64,000 nt of DNA, taken from Siphonodentalium dalli (lineage: Eukaryota; Mollusca; Scaphopoda; Gadilida; Siphonodentaliidae). The first letter of the stretch is position 1; each line of letters starts with the position of its first letter. Made by a program: the position numbers and the translations under genes. Under the pieces are notes generated by a model. It was not told the origin of the DNA, made no database searches, and saw nothing but the letters and a program-made list of their open reading frames with translations. The stretch is taken from contig CP136063.1 of NCBI GenBank assembly GCA_032622095.1, positions 84,361,980 through 84,425,979 of the forward strand, read 5' to 3'. This document shows positions 1-9,943 of this stretch, in pieces.

Positions 1-64
1 TCAGTGCAACATCGTGCGTGTGGATGGCAAGGATTTTTTTCTGTGGTATAATCGGATAACAAAA

Positions 65-213
65 CAGTTGTTGCCCTTCTTCTCGGGAGACATCGAGATT
101 TGTCACCCGCTCGAGAACGGAAAGTCTCCATCGGAGCTGCGCTCCTCGGGAGACATTCCGTTCTCGAGCGGGTGACAAATCTCAATGTCTCCCTCGACAG
201 CGGGCGACAACTG
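65..213. repeat. GC-rich foldback (hairpin) element
   Basis: Two arms of about 60 bases face each other around a short centre near GGAGCTGCGCTCC. Outer ends read CAGTTGTTGCCC and GGGCGACAACTG, with one mismatch. The inner arms share TTTGTCACCCGCTCGAGAACGG-type sequence in inverted order. The element is clearly richer in G and C than its surroundings. It is probably a small non-autonomous DNA transposon; no target duplication was resolved. Confidence 0.7.
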
Positions 214-485
214 TATAATGTTCACCACTATGGTACTATGAGGACATTCAAATGCGTGTTCAATGGTTTTGTTTGGGTTTTTCCATTCTAAAGTTATTCA
301 TCTTTGTTTATCTAGAAATATTTTCTTTTTGGTCTGCCCGATACCTGTACAGGCCATAACTTGAACAGTAGTGCTCGGATATCATTGAAATTTGGTATAT
401 ATGTTCACCACTATGAGGGCATTGAAACGTTTTGTTTAGGTTTTTCGTTCTATAGTTATTCATCTTTGTTTGTCTGAAAATGCTG
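214..485. repeat. Imperfect direct repeat of about 160-180 bp
   Basis: The stretch from GTTCACCACTATG through TTATTCATCTTTGTTT occurs twice, at about 219-307 and 402-472. The two copies differ by small insertions and substitutions. Between them lies a sequence of the kind seen in the 155-170 bp tandem subunits elsewhere in the window (26.6, 59.5 and 63.8 kb). From 486 to about 1212 I see nothing recognisable. Confidence 0.5.
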
Positions 486-1220
486 AGTTTTAGGTCCGTC
501 TGTCTGAGTATATCAGCCATATGTTATAGGTATGCTCATGCACACTAGGCGGTGTGTCACAAGGGGGTATGCACCGGACGAAAGCCCAGCTCTTGTTGTT
601 TGTGACTTGTAACACGGAACAGATGTTTAAATCTCTTTGGCCTAATCATTTTTATTACGCCCTCTTATGGTATATATATTGCAAGCGTATTTGGCCCTGT
701 AATATGAGGTGATGGAGTAAATGTGATTAAAAATGTACTCGGCATTTGCGTACTATGATGGACTAAGTGTGATTAGAAACGTACTTGACTCGGTATTTGC
801 ATACTTGAACCATGTAACGAAGATCGACCATTTTGGCCTACTTATTATTCTACATGCTATTCCATGCACTATTCAGACCTCTATTGCAATAGAAATTAGA
901 ACAAATCTACATAGCCGTTACCTATGTACACATTTTTCGCAATCACTACATTAAAGCCCCCATAGATTGTATATATGCCTAATAATATGATCTCGAGGGC
1001 GTTACAATTTCTGACAATGGTTTTCTTGTTTTTATTGCTTCGTTGAACCAATCCAACTCCTCGCTACGATTCGACGATGGTGACATTAATCATTGAACAT
1101 CGGCATGGATGACAGTCTATTCTGGGTGAGCTTGAATGACTCGTGTAGTTTGGCGCGAAGCGCCCGGGATGATTGAAAAGATCGAACGATCTTGTCCTTC
1201 CCCTTGTGCGGTTCTGAAAC

Positions 1221-1474
1221 CAAGCCTTGAAATAGTGTGTCTGTCATTTGCAGAATGAGGTCCCCAGAGGGTGAATTTAGTGATGCTACCCCGCATAGCG
1301 GGCTATCATCACCAAACTCACCCTCTGGGGACCTCATTCTGCTTACACCTCAGCAGAATGAGGTTCACAGAGGGTGAATTTGGTGGTATTAGCCCGCTAT
1401 GCGGGGTAGCATCACTAAATTCACCCTCTGGGGACCTCATTCTGCAAATGACAGACACCCTATTTCAAGGCTTG
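1221..1474. mobile_element. Palindromic-tetrad foldback element (hAT-like MITE), copy 1
   Basis: The ends read CAAGCCTTGAAATAG and CTATTTCAAGGCTTG. Perfect 8-base target duplications TCTGAAAC lie at 1213-1220 and 1475-1482. Each half is itself a hairpin, from GCAGAATGAGG through CCCGCATAGCGGG and back, so the element holds four alternately inverted modules. The 8-base duplication suggests the hAT superfamily; P or Merlin are alternatives. There is no transposase. Small open frames across it, with an SPEGEF...SGDLIL pattern, are arm translations and not genes. Confidence 0.85.
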
Positions 1475-1494
1475 TCTGAAACATCACTCCATTT

Positions 1495-1995
1495 TAAACG
1501 ACGGGTGAAACACGGTCGTGGTTACGAGGTTGGTGAGTACCCCGAATTCAAAATAGTCAAGGCGAGCGCGAACGCACAAAATACATATTATACGAGGAAC
1601 TGACACAAAACGTTTTGACTGTAATAAGCATATGATATTTTATTTTTAAATAAGTTAATACCTAATTTGTTCGGAAATATTCAGTAGTTTTCTATAACAT
1701 TCTGGCCAAAGTTGCCAGTCGGAGGTTCGTGGGATGCACAAGTCCATATATGTAATCTGGGAGAATCATTAAATCGACTGACAACTTTGTCCAGAATGTT
1801 ACTGTGAGTTTGAACACAATTGTTTGAAAAAAAGTATAGAATATGCTTATAGCTGCCAAACTACTATGTAATATGTAAACATCCTAGTTTGTTATATTTT
1901 TCCTTGTTTCTCGTGGCGTTTGCGATCGCATCGGCCATTTTAAATGCGTGCTACATGTACTCATCAACTAGAAACCACGTGATAGCTTGTGACTG
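1495..1995. repeat. Dispersed repeat, copy without MITE insertion
   Basis: This segment matches 6330-6900 over most of its length. Shared blocks include GAGGAACTGACACAAAAC, TTCTATAACATTCTG followed by CAAAGTTGCCAG, and TTTGCGATCGC followed by TCGGCCATTTT. The match is colinear, with scattered substitutions and small gaps. It preserves the unoccupied TA at 1850-1851, where the second copy carries a mariner-like element. Unit ends are not defined. Confidence 0.7.
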
Positions 1996-2166
1996 TGAGA
2001 TAGTTCCCCCCCCCCCCGCCCTTGAAGTATCGTATGTTAATGTATGTCTATGATATTCCGTGTATGTTTTGCTATTCAATAAAAAAAAAATTTAAAACAA
2101 ACAAAAACCACGTGATTCACCCCCGTGATCATGTAACCAGTCTAACTGTCGGATATTTATTTTCAG

Positions 2167-2381
2167 CACATGGATTTGGATCCCTGCATGGCGGCGATAA
2201 CAAGTTTCAGTTCCAATACAAACTCCCTCAAACGTTACCTTCGAACTTCAAAGGCAAATGTGGTTTTGTTCGATATGTAATTAAAGGTATCATCGCACGA
2301 CCTTGGACATTCGACGAAAAATGTGAACGAGAATTCACAGTAGCAGGCTCGTGTAACTACGGTCACCTTGGATCACCAAAC
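2167..2381 (+). CDS. Arrestin domain-containing protein, internal exon (end of N-terminal arrestin domain)
   Basis: This exon encodes the last strands of an arrestin N domain. After FQFQYKLPQTLPSNF comes GKCGFVRYVIKGIIARPW, which matches the ARRDC pattern F-x-x-LP...SFEGKHGSVRYW-x-KA...RPW. It is bounded by an acceptor (TTTTCAG ending at 2166) and a donor (GTGAGT at 2382). It begins in phase 1, with two bases completing a codon from an upstream exon, and ends in phase 0 after an Asn codon. Alpha-arrestins are cytosolic adaptors for receptor trafficking and often recruit NEDD4-type ubiquitin ligases. The exon carrying the first ~100 residues was not found in 1-2166, so it should lie outside the window. 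The family call is secure; the orthologue is not resolved. Exons continue at 11371, 16525 and 18050. Confidence 0.88.
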
Positions 2382-2432
2382 GTGAGTATAGTATATATCC
2401 ATCTTGTTGATATACCTCCGTCTAGAATTTAA

Positions 2433-2803
2433 AGTGATGTGAAACACTCCGGTAGGGTGATCAAATAATATAAAAGGAGAATATTCTTGTTCAAAGTAGT
2501 AATTTTTACAAATATTATATCCAAATTGACAACACATGCCGTCATTCTTATATATTAATTAAATGCCGTGACTCTCGATGGCGAACTCGTTTTCGTTAGT
2601 TTATCGCCGATAGATGCGTCCAGAATCTAGTAGTAAATATTTACAATTGATCGTAGTTCAGACGATGTTTTCTATGGAGTGGTACGGTCGATTTTCTTCA
2701 GATTTTCGGCGATGTTAGTGGAATGCTACATTCCTTCAGTTGGCATAGCGCCTGAATACTAACTGATCAGTTTCACGCACCCGAACAAGTACATAATATG
2801 TCT
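2433..2803 (+). mobile_element. TTAA-flanked non-autonomous element, AGTGATGTGAAACACT family, copy 1
   Basis: It starts after TTAA at 2429-2432 with AGTGATGTGAAACACT and runs to ACATAATATGTCTT. Full-length relatives are at 19403-19750 and 55239-55588. The right-hand TTAA has decayed into a T-rich run. Terminal inverted repeats are very short, so classification rests on the TTAA boundaries. Bases 2804-3032 hold T-rich sequence with no recognised feature. Confidence 0.7.
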
Positions 2804-3032
2804 TCTTTTTTTCTCCTTTTTTTTACTTTTTTTATTTGGGTTGAATTTTATTTGGGTATGCTTATTTTGTCTGCTTGACAACGTAAACAGGAAGTGACTT
2901 TTAGTCGGGACTTGCAGCTTGTGTGCAACTTGTTGCCGGATCGTATGTGAATCCTGTGCTCGTCACAGTACCTCTTGCCGATAGTTGTTTTACAGACTTT
3001 TATATTATTTCGCATGAACCCACTTCAAAGCA

Positions 3033-3468
3033 GGGACGTGGCGACAGGGTGGATGGGGTCTAACCCCCCCCCCCAACCTTGGTCAAAATTGTCAATAATT
3101 GTATATTTAATGTCTGACAACATTATTTGGAAATTGTACACCACATGTTCTCATTGTTAGACTTTCCAAAAAGGCATTAGTGGGGAATTTGTTGTTTCAG
3201 ATCAACATTAGCTTATTTATCTATTTTGGTCAAGTTTTGTCTGAAATGGCCAACCTTCCTTAGTGGGGGGTGTAGGCTAAGGTTGTGAATTTCCAACTGT
3301 TGGAAAGTTTGAGGTACTAGTTCTGAAAGTTCCAATCAAAGGGGGTGCAAATGGTATTTCGGGAACATAAGAGTTTGGTCTGGTTCAAGGCGGTGGTGCA
3401 GTTGGAAATTTCCAGGTGGACACCCCCCCCCCCCCCAACGGAGGCCCTCTAGCCACGTCGTTCTGGGC
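3033..3468. mobile_element. GACGTGGC-ended element with poly-C tracts, copy 1
   Basis: It runs from CAGGGACGTGGCGACAGG to CCCTCTAGCCACGTC, short inverted ends with C homopolymers just inside each end (near 3066 and 3421). The interior carries repeated 'AAATTTCCAACTGTTGGAAAG'-type words. Relatives are at 15173-16075 and, inverted, at 27590-28450, with a short fragment at 62182. No coding content and no clear target duplication. From 3469 to 4184 I see no recognisable feature. Confidence 0.6.
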
Positions 3469-4325
3469 GTTATGCTATGTTTTTAGTATTGGGTGTTAAA
3501 TACTCTCATCGTATAACAATACATATTGAGAAGAAATGTGCTAGTGCATGCAATTCACAATGATATGTATGAATACATGAATATATTGGGAATTAAACGG
3601 GATATTTGTGATTTTATAAGAAAAGTTGGCATAATTTGGCAGCCATGTGTATAGATATCGTCCGGGGATGGGGTGGAGGGGGGTAACACGTTGTTAAGCC
3701 TCACCAGTGGTTTATCTCACGCTGGGCCTTTTTGATAAATATTGATAGTGTTTTCATATAGCTTTCGTACCGCTAGAGTTAAATAGTTCATGAAGTTTTA
3801 TTACGTTAGGTCGACTGTAGTAGTACGATTTGTACGAACTGTGTAGGTCTGACGACAACCAATATTCGTGTACCCACGAGCACCATGGTACAAAGGTAGG
3901 TCAAAGTTCAATGTATACTTTTATAAATGAATGGAATATAAATTCAGAAAGGGTTATTTAAACAGATGTCAGCGGACTGCCTCATCATTGACAAGGTGCT
4001 CATTAGCTTTAGTTGCCAATACATATGGACATCGATTCCATGACATCTATTGTGACAATATGTTCTGTTGTTTAAACCAACGTTTTCGCACAATAGACTT
4101 AAGAACTACATCGCGGCCAACCTGGGTTCACTAGAACTAAATTATAAATGTGTGCGAACCTGGGTATACTGGTACCATATTATCGAATGGATTATCCCAG
4201 TGCACAATGATTCCTATTCATTTGTGGGAAAGAATATGCATTACCTAAAATATGCGAGTTTCCCATAGGGAGCCTCGCGTCTCCGATAGGGAGCCTCGCA
4301 TATATAAGATAATACATTGGCTTAA

Positions 4326-4958
4326 AGGGGTACTGTACACAGAGATAGGCAATTTTTTTATTTACTCCCATTGACATAACTTTCAAGTTAGATTGTGTTC
4401 GTGTTATATGAGTTTCGTATAAACCTAATTTAGCGACGAAAATATTTATCTTGGAAATAAAAATATTACGATTTCAAACTACGCGCCATGTTTTTGACCT
4501 TCACCGGAGAAGACGCAGGTTGCAGGATGAACCGGAAGTTCAATTGATGCCTGCAATCTCTTCCATCGAACATTCTTACCCGCTATAAAAAATACTGGAC
4601 GCTTTATTAATCTTGTTTCTTCTCTTTTTTTCCAAATTGGTTATAGCGGGACTTCCTTTTGCATGTAACATGTTTTGTTCGCAACTCAATAATGTTCGTC
4701 GTAAACGGCCGTCGATAAAAGACACCCAACATGTGAGATTTCAAGAACGGTAACTCGTAATGGCATAATTCGCCATTTTATGACTCCAGCCATAAATTCA
4801 TTTAAATTAAATAATTCAATTTGACTTTTATGATAGCCTGTTAACCGAAACGTTTTCAGTAGACATCGTCGACTCAAATGCGTTATTTTAAAATATAATA
4901 TTGATATTAGATCGCAATTGTTACCGGGAATTTATTGAAATTGGCGTACAGTACCCCT
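4326..4958 (-). mobile_element. TTAA-flanked element, GGGGTACTGTAC family, copy 1
   Basis: TTAA lies at 4322-4325 and 4959-4962. The ends are AGGGGTACTGTAC and GTACAGTACCCCT, a perfect 13-base inverted pair. Just inside the right end, GGGAATTTATTGAAA matches in reverse the left ends of copies at 21510 and 28651, so this copy is inverted relative to them. No transposase reading frame. The boundaries fit piggyBac- or Kolobok-mobilised MITEs. Confidence 0.8.
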
Positions 4959-5019
4959 TTAACAATATGCATGCAATGCGTCATGGCATATAATGCTCCA
5001 TGGCATCAACTATATAGGC

Positions 5020-5088
5020 CGTTTGTTGAACTTATTATCTGGCAGTTCCAAAGGTAACTACTCATCAATTGGCATAGACAGGGTTAAG
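5020..5088 (-). mobile_element. Fragment of the CCCTTTCTATGC TTAA family
   Basis: The words TTTGTTGAACTTATTATCTG, GTAACTACTCATCAATTG and CATAGACAGGGTTAA match, in reverse, the left part of the full element at 57659-57911. It is an internally deleted, inverted remnant ending at TTAA. A third remnant with CGTCAATGAGTATT and CATAGAAAGGGTTAA-like sequence is at 26200-26233. Confidence 0.5.
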
Positions 5089-5101
5089 ATGTCGCAATTA
5101 A

Positions 5102-5593
5102 AAGGCCCATTTAATTTTCGACCCCCCAGATCACATATATAAAATATATGCCATATTATATACCATTTGAAAGAGGAAGTTCCAAAACATTGTATTATCA
5201 ACTTATCCGGTGTAGTAAACTGTGAACATGTTATTTTTGTTGAGTTTCCGACGTGTTTTTGTGCTTAATTTTCATCTGGTCTTGTTGTACAAAGCGTATT
5301 TTTTTCAATGGAGAGGGAAAATCTCTATATTTTAAAGATAAAGTTATTCCCCTTCCATTGAAAATACATATTTAGTTTGAATTATGTTGCATTCTGGAAG
5401 TCATAACGGGAGGATCTTTTTATGATTTCAGCTGTTTTCTATTCCTCTATGGGCATCTTGAGACACAGACGTTTCAAATGATGATGCGTTATAATATTTT
5501 AATCATATCTTATGGCATATATAGATTGTTATTAAACCGTATATCAAGGCGCTATAAAAAAAAAAATCGGTGACTCGAAAATGAAGTGGGCCT
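5102..5593. mobile_element. TTAA-flanked element, AAGGCCCAYTTAATTTTCGA family, copy 1
   Basis: TTAA lies at 5098-5101 and 5594-5597. Inverted ends are AAGGCCCATTTAATTTTCGA and TCGAAAATGAAGTGGGCCT. Inside, CCATATTATATACCATTTG and TATGGCATATATAG are the AT-rich words that expanded into the tandem array at 42.3-43.9 kb in another copy. Related copies: 23098-23553, 23820-24333, 41906-43927, and fragments near 49320 and 60640. Confidence 0.8.
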
Positions 5594-5625
5594 TTAAACG
5601 TCAATATCCACAGAACCGCTGTAAA

Positions 5626-5879
5626 CAAGCCTTGAAATAGGGTGCCTGTCATTTGCAGAATGAGGTCCCCAGAGGGTGAATTTAGTGATGCTACCCCGCA
5701 TAGCGGGCTGGCATCACCAAATTCACCCTCTGGGAACCTCATTCTGCTGAGGTGTAAGCAGAATGAGGTCCCTAGAGGGTGAATTTGGTGATGCTAGCCC
5801 GCTATGCGGGGTAGCATCACTAAATTCACCCTCTGGGGACCTCATTCTGCAAATGACAGACACCCTATTTCAAGGCTTG
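5626..5879. mobile_element. Palindromic-tetrad foldback element (hAT-like MITE), copy 2
   Basis: The ends CAAGCCTTGAAATAG and CTATTTCAAGGCTTG are flanked by perfect 8-base duplications GCTGTAAA at 5618-5625 and 5880-5887. Related flanking DNA at about 6925-6985 lacks the element and reads CCGCTGTCAATATTG at the equivalent point, giving an empty-site comparison. Four-module architecture as in the copy at 1221. Confidence 0.88.
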
Positions 5880-6329
5880 GCTGTAAATATTGTTGGAGAA
5901 ACTATTTAAAACGTCCAGGTTACGCGCTCAAGATCATATATTTTGTACCCATGATTGTGATTATAGAATATAAAATATATTGGTTTCACGAATGACCAAC
6001 TCATAATTCCGTTAAAACAACTAATCCTTCAAATTATTACAACAACTATATACGGCTTACCACTGAAGGTTTCTCATGAATCTCACCAGAATTCCCAACT
6101 ACACCTTTTACCGGACTCGGCCTCCGGGTCGCAGTTCGACTTTTAATCCGTTCCAAAAATTCCCAGTTCTATAAATAGAACGCCCATGGCCCATGTATAC
6201 CAAGAATCAGCGAAAAGTTATACACGCGGAGCGCGAAATAATGTTAGATAGAAAGCTTCGACATGCGAGAAAGATCGCGCAGTGGGTAATCACGTGGTTT
6301 CTAGTTTTGGTGATTACCACGCATTCAAA

Positions 6330-6900
6330 ATGTGCAAGTGAAAAACATAATATATGAGGAACTGACACAAAACATAGCATTTTGACTGTTACGAGTATAT
6401 GCTAATTTATTTTAAAAACATGTTGATACCTTATTTGTTCGAAAATAAGCAGTAGATTTCTATAACATTCTGACCAAAGTTGCCAGGCGGAGGTTCGTGA
6501 ATACAAAAGTCCATACATCTAGGAGAATCCTTCGACTGACAACATTTGTCAGAATGTCAGAGCAAACAACTGTGAGTTTGGACACAAATGAGGTATCATC
6601 TTGTTTGAAATATAGTATAGCATATGCTCGTACAGTAATGCTCTAATTAATCGACTTCTTAACCACAGCAGAATTATGGGTAACTTTTCAGGATTTAATC
6701 GGAAATATGGCTTGTTGCCATTCATCGGAAAGCTCTCGCCGATTAATTAGAGCATTACTGTAACTGCCAAAAATACTATGTAATGTATAATTACCCAAGT
6801 TTATTACCTTTTCCCTCGTTTCTGGTCGCGTTTGCGATCGCCTCGGCCATTTTGAATGCATGATACTCATCAACTCGAAATCACGTGATTTCCCCACCGT
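6330..6900. repeat. Dispersed repeat, copy carrying a mariner-like insertion
   Basis: Colinear with 1495-1995, sharing GAGGAACTGACACAAAAC, TTCTATAACATTCTG and TTTGCGATCGC blocks. It is interrupted at 6631-6762 by a CAGTAATGC foldback. Downstream, 6925-6990 repeats sequence found around 5600-5625 and 5880-5935. Confidence 0.7.
6631..6762. mobile_element. CAGTAATGC foldback MITE (Tc1/mariner/pogo-like), short copy
   Basis: TA target dinucleotides at 6631-6632 and 6761-6762 enclose CAGTAATGCTCTAATTAATCG and its inverse. One long arm survives (CCACAGCAGAATTATGGG ... GGCTTGTTGCC), followed only by the terminal piece of the other arm, so it is internally deleted. The matching sequence at 1842-1860 has a single TA, confirming insertion at TA. 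Relatives: 24642, 45111, 46120 and 53332. Confidence 0.85.
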
Positions 6901-7471
6901 GCTAATGAGAATATTGGCATTTTAAACAGGCAATATCCACAGAACCGCTGTCAATATTGTCGGAGAAAATAACTAAAACGTCCAGTTCACACAAATATAA
7001 TGTCAGATAGAAAGCTTTAACACGAAAGATCGCTTAAGCGACATTAATTGTTTTTTCTTCTCTAATCTGTTCTGTTGAGAATATTGGCAACTTTGCTATA
7101 ATTGCGGGATCTTTGTTAAATACAACACATTCGACATCACCCGATGTTCATTTTCGATTCGTTTGAGATATCGATAATCGCGATGAAGAATCGAATCATG
7201 TTTTATGATTTTTTTGTTAGCCACGAGGTTTTCGCAAAATTTCAGGAAGCTCCAGTCGTGGAAGGGATAAAGAGCCAACAATATTGATGACAAAGTTATT
7301 TATTGATGGGTATATCTGATTCATCTACATGTGCTTGGCTTAAATATTATGTCACTAAAATCGCTTGTACCAAAGTTCAAAATGAAATTCCTGACAGAAT
7401 TGCGAGAAAATCCATTTTGAAATACCAGGCAATGTTGGCAACACGTGCGTCTCACCCTTAAATTGTGCAAA

Positions 7472-7568
7472 TTCTATCTATCCCCAGGGCGATAGTTTAA
7501 AACCATATTTACATCCGATTCTATCTATCCCCAGGGCGATAGTTTAAAACCATATTTACATCCGATAG
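7472..7568 (+). repeat. Recent ~49-bp tandem duplication
   Basis: The block from ATTCTATCTATCCCCAGGG to CATATTTACATCCGAT is present twice in direct succession, essentially identical. Upstream, about 7223-7271 holds a small fragment (TTCGCAAAATTTCAGGAAGC) of the CCCTGTGCCA family described at 48995. From 7569 to 8037 I recognise nothing. Confidence 0.75.
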
Positions 7569-8037
7569 CATCACACAATCAGAGAGCGTTTCAGTAACAA
7601 AGAGTTCTACAACTCGGTTGAACTGAAATGGTTTTGAACTGAAGTGTATGGTCGTGGCAATATAAACATAATTGTTCTGTTCAACGATTCTTCGGTTAAC
7701 AGACTGTATGTCTGTTGAGGGCCACCGTCGATGGCATCTATGGGTTATCAAATATTTAAGTTGATTTTGAGCATGTTTGTTCTGTTGTCGTATAGAGAAA
7801 GTCTTTTGTTAACTATCAGATCGATTTTTATGACGAGTGCTGTTCCATCATGTCATTTTCTGTCCTCGCTTCAAGTATTCCATGCTATCAACCGACCAAA
7901 CATGAAGATTGCTCATGAATGTTTTTCCCATGTATTCGTGGAAGGCCATGGCGCTAGCAATCGACCAGGGTTATCAAACACATGCATTTCCAGCCAATAC
8001 GCCATAGATGGCATGCATAAATAAAAACAATATATAA

Positions 8038-8135
8038 TCGGGGTTCACGATTAGATAGCTATTGGTATTCAAACTGAGTTACACGTGCCACGCGACGTTA
8101 GGATAATATTTCAAAATATGAGTATCCTACTCAAA
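8038..8135 (+). repeat. Dispersed repeat (GGTTCACGATT ... CAAAATATGAGTATCC)
   Basis: Matches 29198-29285 in the same orientation and, inverted, about 10490-10548. Shared words are GTGCCACGCGA, TTTCAAAAT and GAGTATCC. No coding potential. Family unknown. Bases 8136-8335 contain no recognised feature. Confidence 0.5.
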
Positions 8136-8335
8136 TCACAGCTGCCATGTTTTCTATTGTTTGACCAGGTGCGTTATCTAGCATATCCCTATCTGGCCAC
8201 AATAGCTTTGTATTACTGTAACACTGACCGGGGAATATTAAAATAATATCCAGTGATTATTAAGATACACGAAAATCCACATAACAGTTTATAAGTAATG
8301 CGTCGAAAACAGAAGCTCATATCATCATTCATTCC

Positions 8336-8493
8336 CCAGTTAGCGGTCGAGCGGATAGGACGTATTGTTTACAGTGCGTCTTATCGCTGTTCCCGTTGAC
8401 TGCTCTGAGTCGCTTGTGAGTTGTGCGGCCTTCCCTTCGGGGACAGCTGCCCGAGCGACTTAAGTTAGCTGTTTACTAACTTGGCAGAGGATT
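8336..8493 (+). other. Possible tRNA-like A box and 5' leader upstream of the ORF1-like frame
   Basis: The text near 8340-8363, TAGCGGTCGAGCGGATAGGA, resembles a tRNA Ser/Leu-type A box. No convincing B box (GGTTCGAATCC) follows at the expected spacing. It precedes a GC-rich leader with CCTTCCCTTCGGGGACAG. This could be the head of a tRNA-derived SINE or a retroelement 5' UTR. Weakly supported. Confidence 0.2.
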
Positions 8494-9336
8494 ATGGATT
8501 TAATCCCCTCTGCTTTGTCAGCGGCCTTGTTTCGACTACACGTTGTGGATACCCTTAGCTGGACACTTCACCAGGCTAAGGAGGTCGTGATTCTATCTGT
8601 GGAATACAGGACTGGAGCAGCTGGAAACCACCAGCGGCTCAAGACCGCCAGCAGGGATGTCACCACCGGAGCAGGGACGAGGATGAAGAAGACCCATTCA
8701 CGTCGTCGCAGGGATGCAGCTCGGAGGGTTGAGTGGAGAAAGAAGAAGGCAGCTGTTTATCGGCCGGCTGCCTCTTCCCACTCGGCTGTGAAGACTGTTG
8801 ATCGCCTGGATTCCACCGACGATGCTACCGGTAGTCCACCCCTCCCCCGCTGGAATGCTGACTGGTGTCATCCAGACGGCCGCTGCTGATGCCGTGATGG
8901 AAACAGAGTCTTCATTCAACCCGATGACTCCGGAACACATCAGCCCGGAGTCAACCATCTCCACCACGACCAGCAGCACCAACAACAACAGCACCAGCTC
9001 CACATGTATACCCTTGAAGATGTAGTCAAAAGCGCGCTGGAGACTCAGACAGAGGCCAGCAGATTAAGATCAGAGGTCGCGGCTGACTGCCTGAGATACC
9101 AACAACAAGAAGCCAACGACCAGCTACTCAGACAGCACGGAGTACAACAACAGAAGAAGCACCACAAAGGAAGAAAAAGAAATAAACAAAAAACATCATC
9201 ATTTCTAGATAATGTTTTTCATCCTCATTGTTATGTTTTTCATTCTCATAACACTAAAATCACCTCCAAGTGGGTTGTAGGAAAGGGCATCCTGCCCTTT
9301 CAAATCCTCCCTGGCCCAGTCCAAAACTCCCAATAA
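8494..9336 (+). pseudogene. ORF1-like basic/glutamine-rich reading frame with one internal TGA (retroelement or retrocopy candidate)
   Basis: Starting at ATG 8494, a single frame stays open to TAA 9334-9336 apart from one TGA at 8887-8889: 131 codons before it and 148 sense codons after it. It is much richer in G and C than its surroundings. The first part contains a strongly basic patch (HSRRRRDAARRVEWRKKK). After the stop come a His/Gln-rich stretch (HHDQQHQQQQHQLH) and a helical, coiled-coil-like segment (ALETQTEASRLRSEVAADCL), then another basic cluster. An AATAAA at 9332-9337 overlaps the terminal stop. An in-frame TAA upstream near 8463 makes ATG 8494 a reasonable start. I do not recognise the family. 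A nucleic-acid-binding ORF1 of a non-LTR element, or an intronless retrocopy, are both possible. The frame lies in a large intron of the arrestin gene. Confidence 0.45.
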
Positions 9337-9337
9337 A

Positions 9338-9943
9338 CAAAAGATCATACACTTATTACTTTAGGACACTCTTTATTACATGTACCTACATTTATCATTG
9401 TTTCGTACCAGTACATTTATCAGCGTTTCGTATCTCAGTATAATGAGCTTATTCTCACGTGAGTGTCAGTTCATCCATGGCTTGAACAACTCACATGGGG
9501 CATGGTCATCGCTAGGCCATGCAACGTTGTAGCGTTGTCTAACTTTTTAAAGGTCTTACAAAATATCTTCATCGCGAGATGCACGCAGTTGATTCCCGAA
9601 TGTGCATGCAGCACAAGGTGCGAAATACACAGGTTCTCTGCACTATGATCAAACTTTCGTTTTCCAAATATCTAGTGGTATTTGTATTTAATGACTGCCA
9701 GGTACAGCTGAGATTTAAGCCATATATCCCCTCGCTGTCGCGTAGTAGCAAACTAGCCACTACTAACTATACTTCCTTTTAGAATGACTATATTGCAAAA
9801 GCTATGATTTAACCCATTCCCATATTATCACCCACATCGAATAATGCAGGGGAATAGCAGTTATATTTACCCCCGGTCTCAACGAATGGGATGTGTTTTG
9901 AAATGGGGAGTTATTGCACAGGCGGGGTGGGGTCTTCAGTATC
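9338..9943. other. No recognised feature
   Basis: Only short, mutually antisense open frames lie here, with no protein similarity I recognise and no clear inverted ends. The sequence separates the ORF1-like frame from a LINE remnant on the other strand. Confidence 0.4.

Noticed and set aside
1271-1603. Recurring small protein (SPEGEF-x-D...SLNSPSGDLIL) at 1.2, 5.6, 20.7, 53.6, 54.4 and 62.7 kb
   Set aside because: It is the translation of the GCAGAATGAGG...CCCTCTGGGG arms of the tetrad foldback and appears on both strands; similarity follows from the repeat, not from a gene.
1-2166. First exon(s) of the arrestin gene
   Set aside because: No frame matching the N-terminal arrestin pattern and ending in a phase-1 donor was found, so the 5' end is assumed to lie upstream of the window.
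7731-8024. 97-residue + frame with a hydrophobic start resembling a signal peptide
   Set aside because: No recognised domain, AT-rich codon use like the surrounding intron, and no splice or expression evidence.
8336-8365. tRNA gene
   Set aside because: Only an A-box-like word is present; no B box, no cloverleaf and no acceptor stem could be paired.
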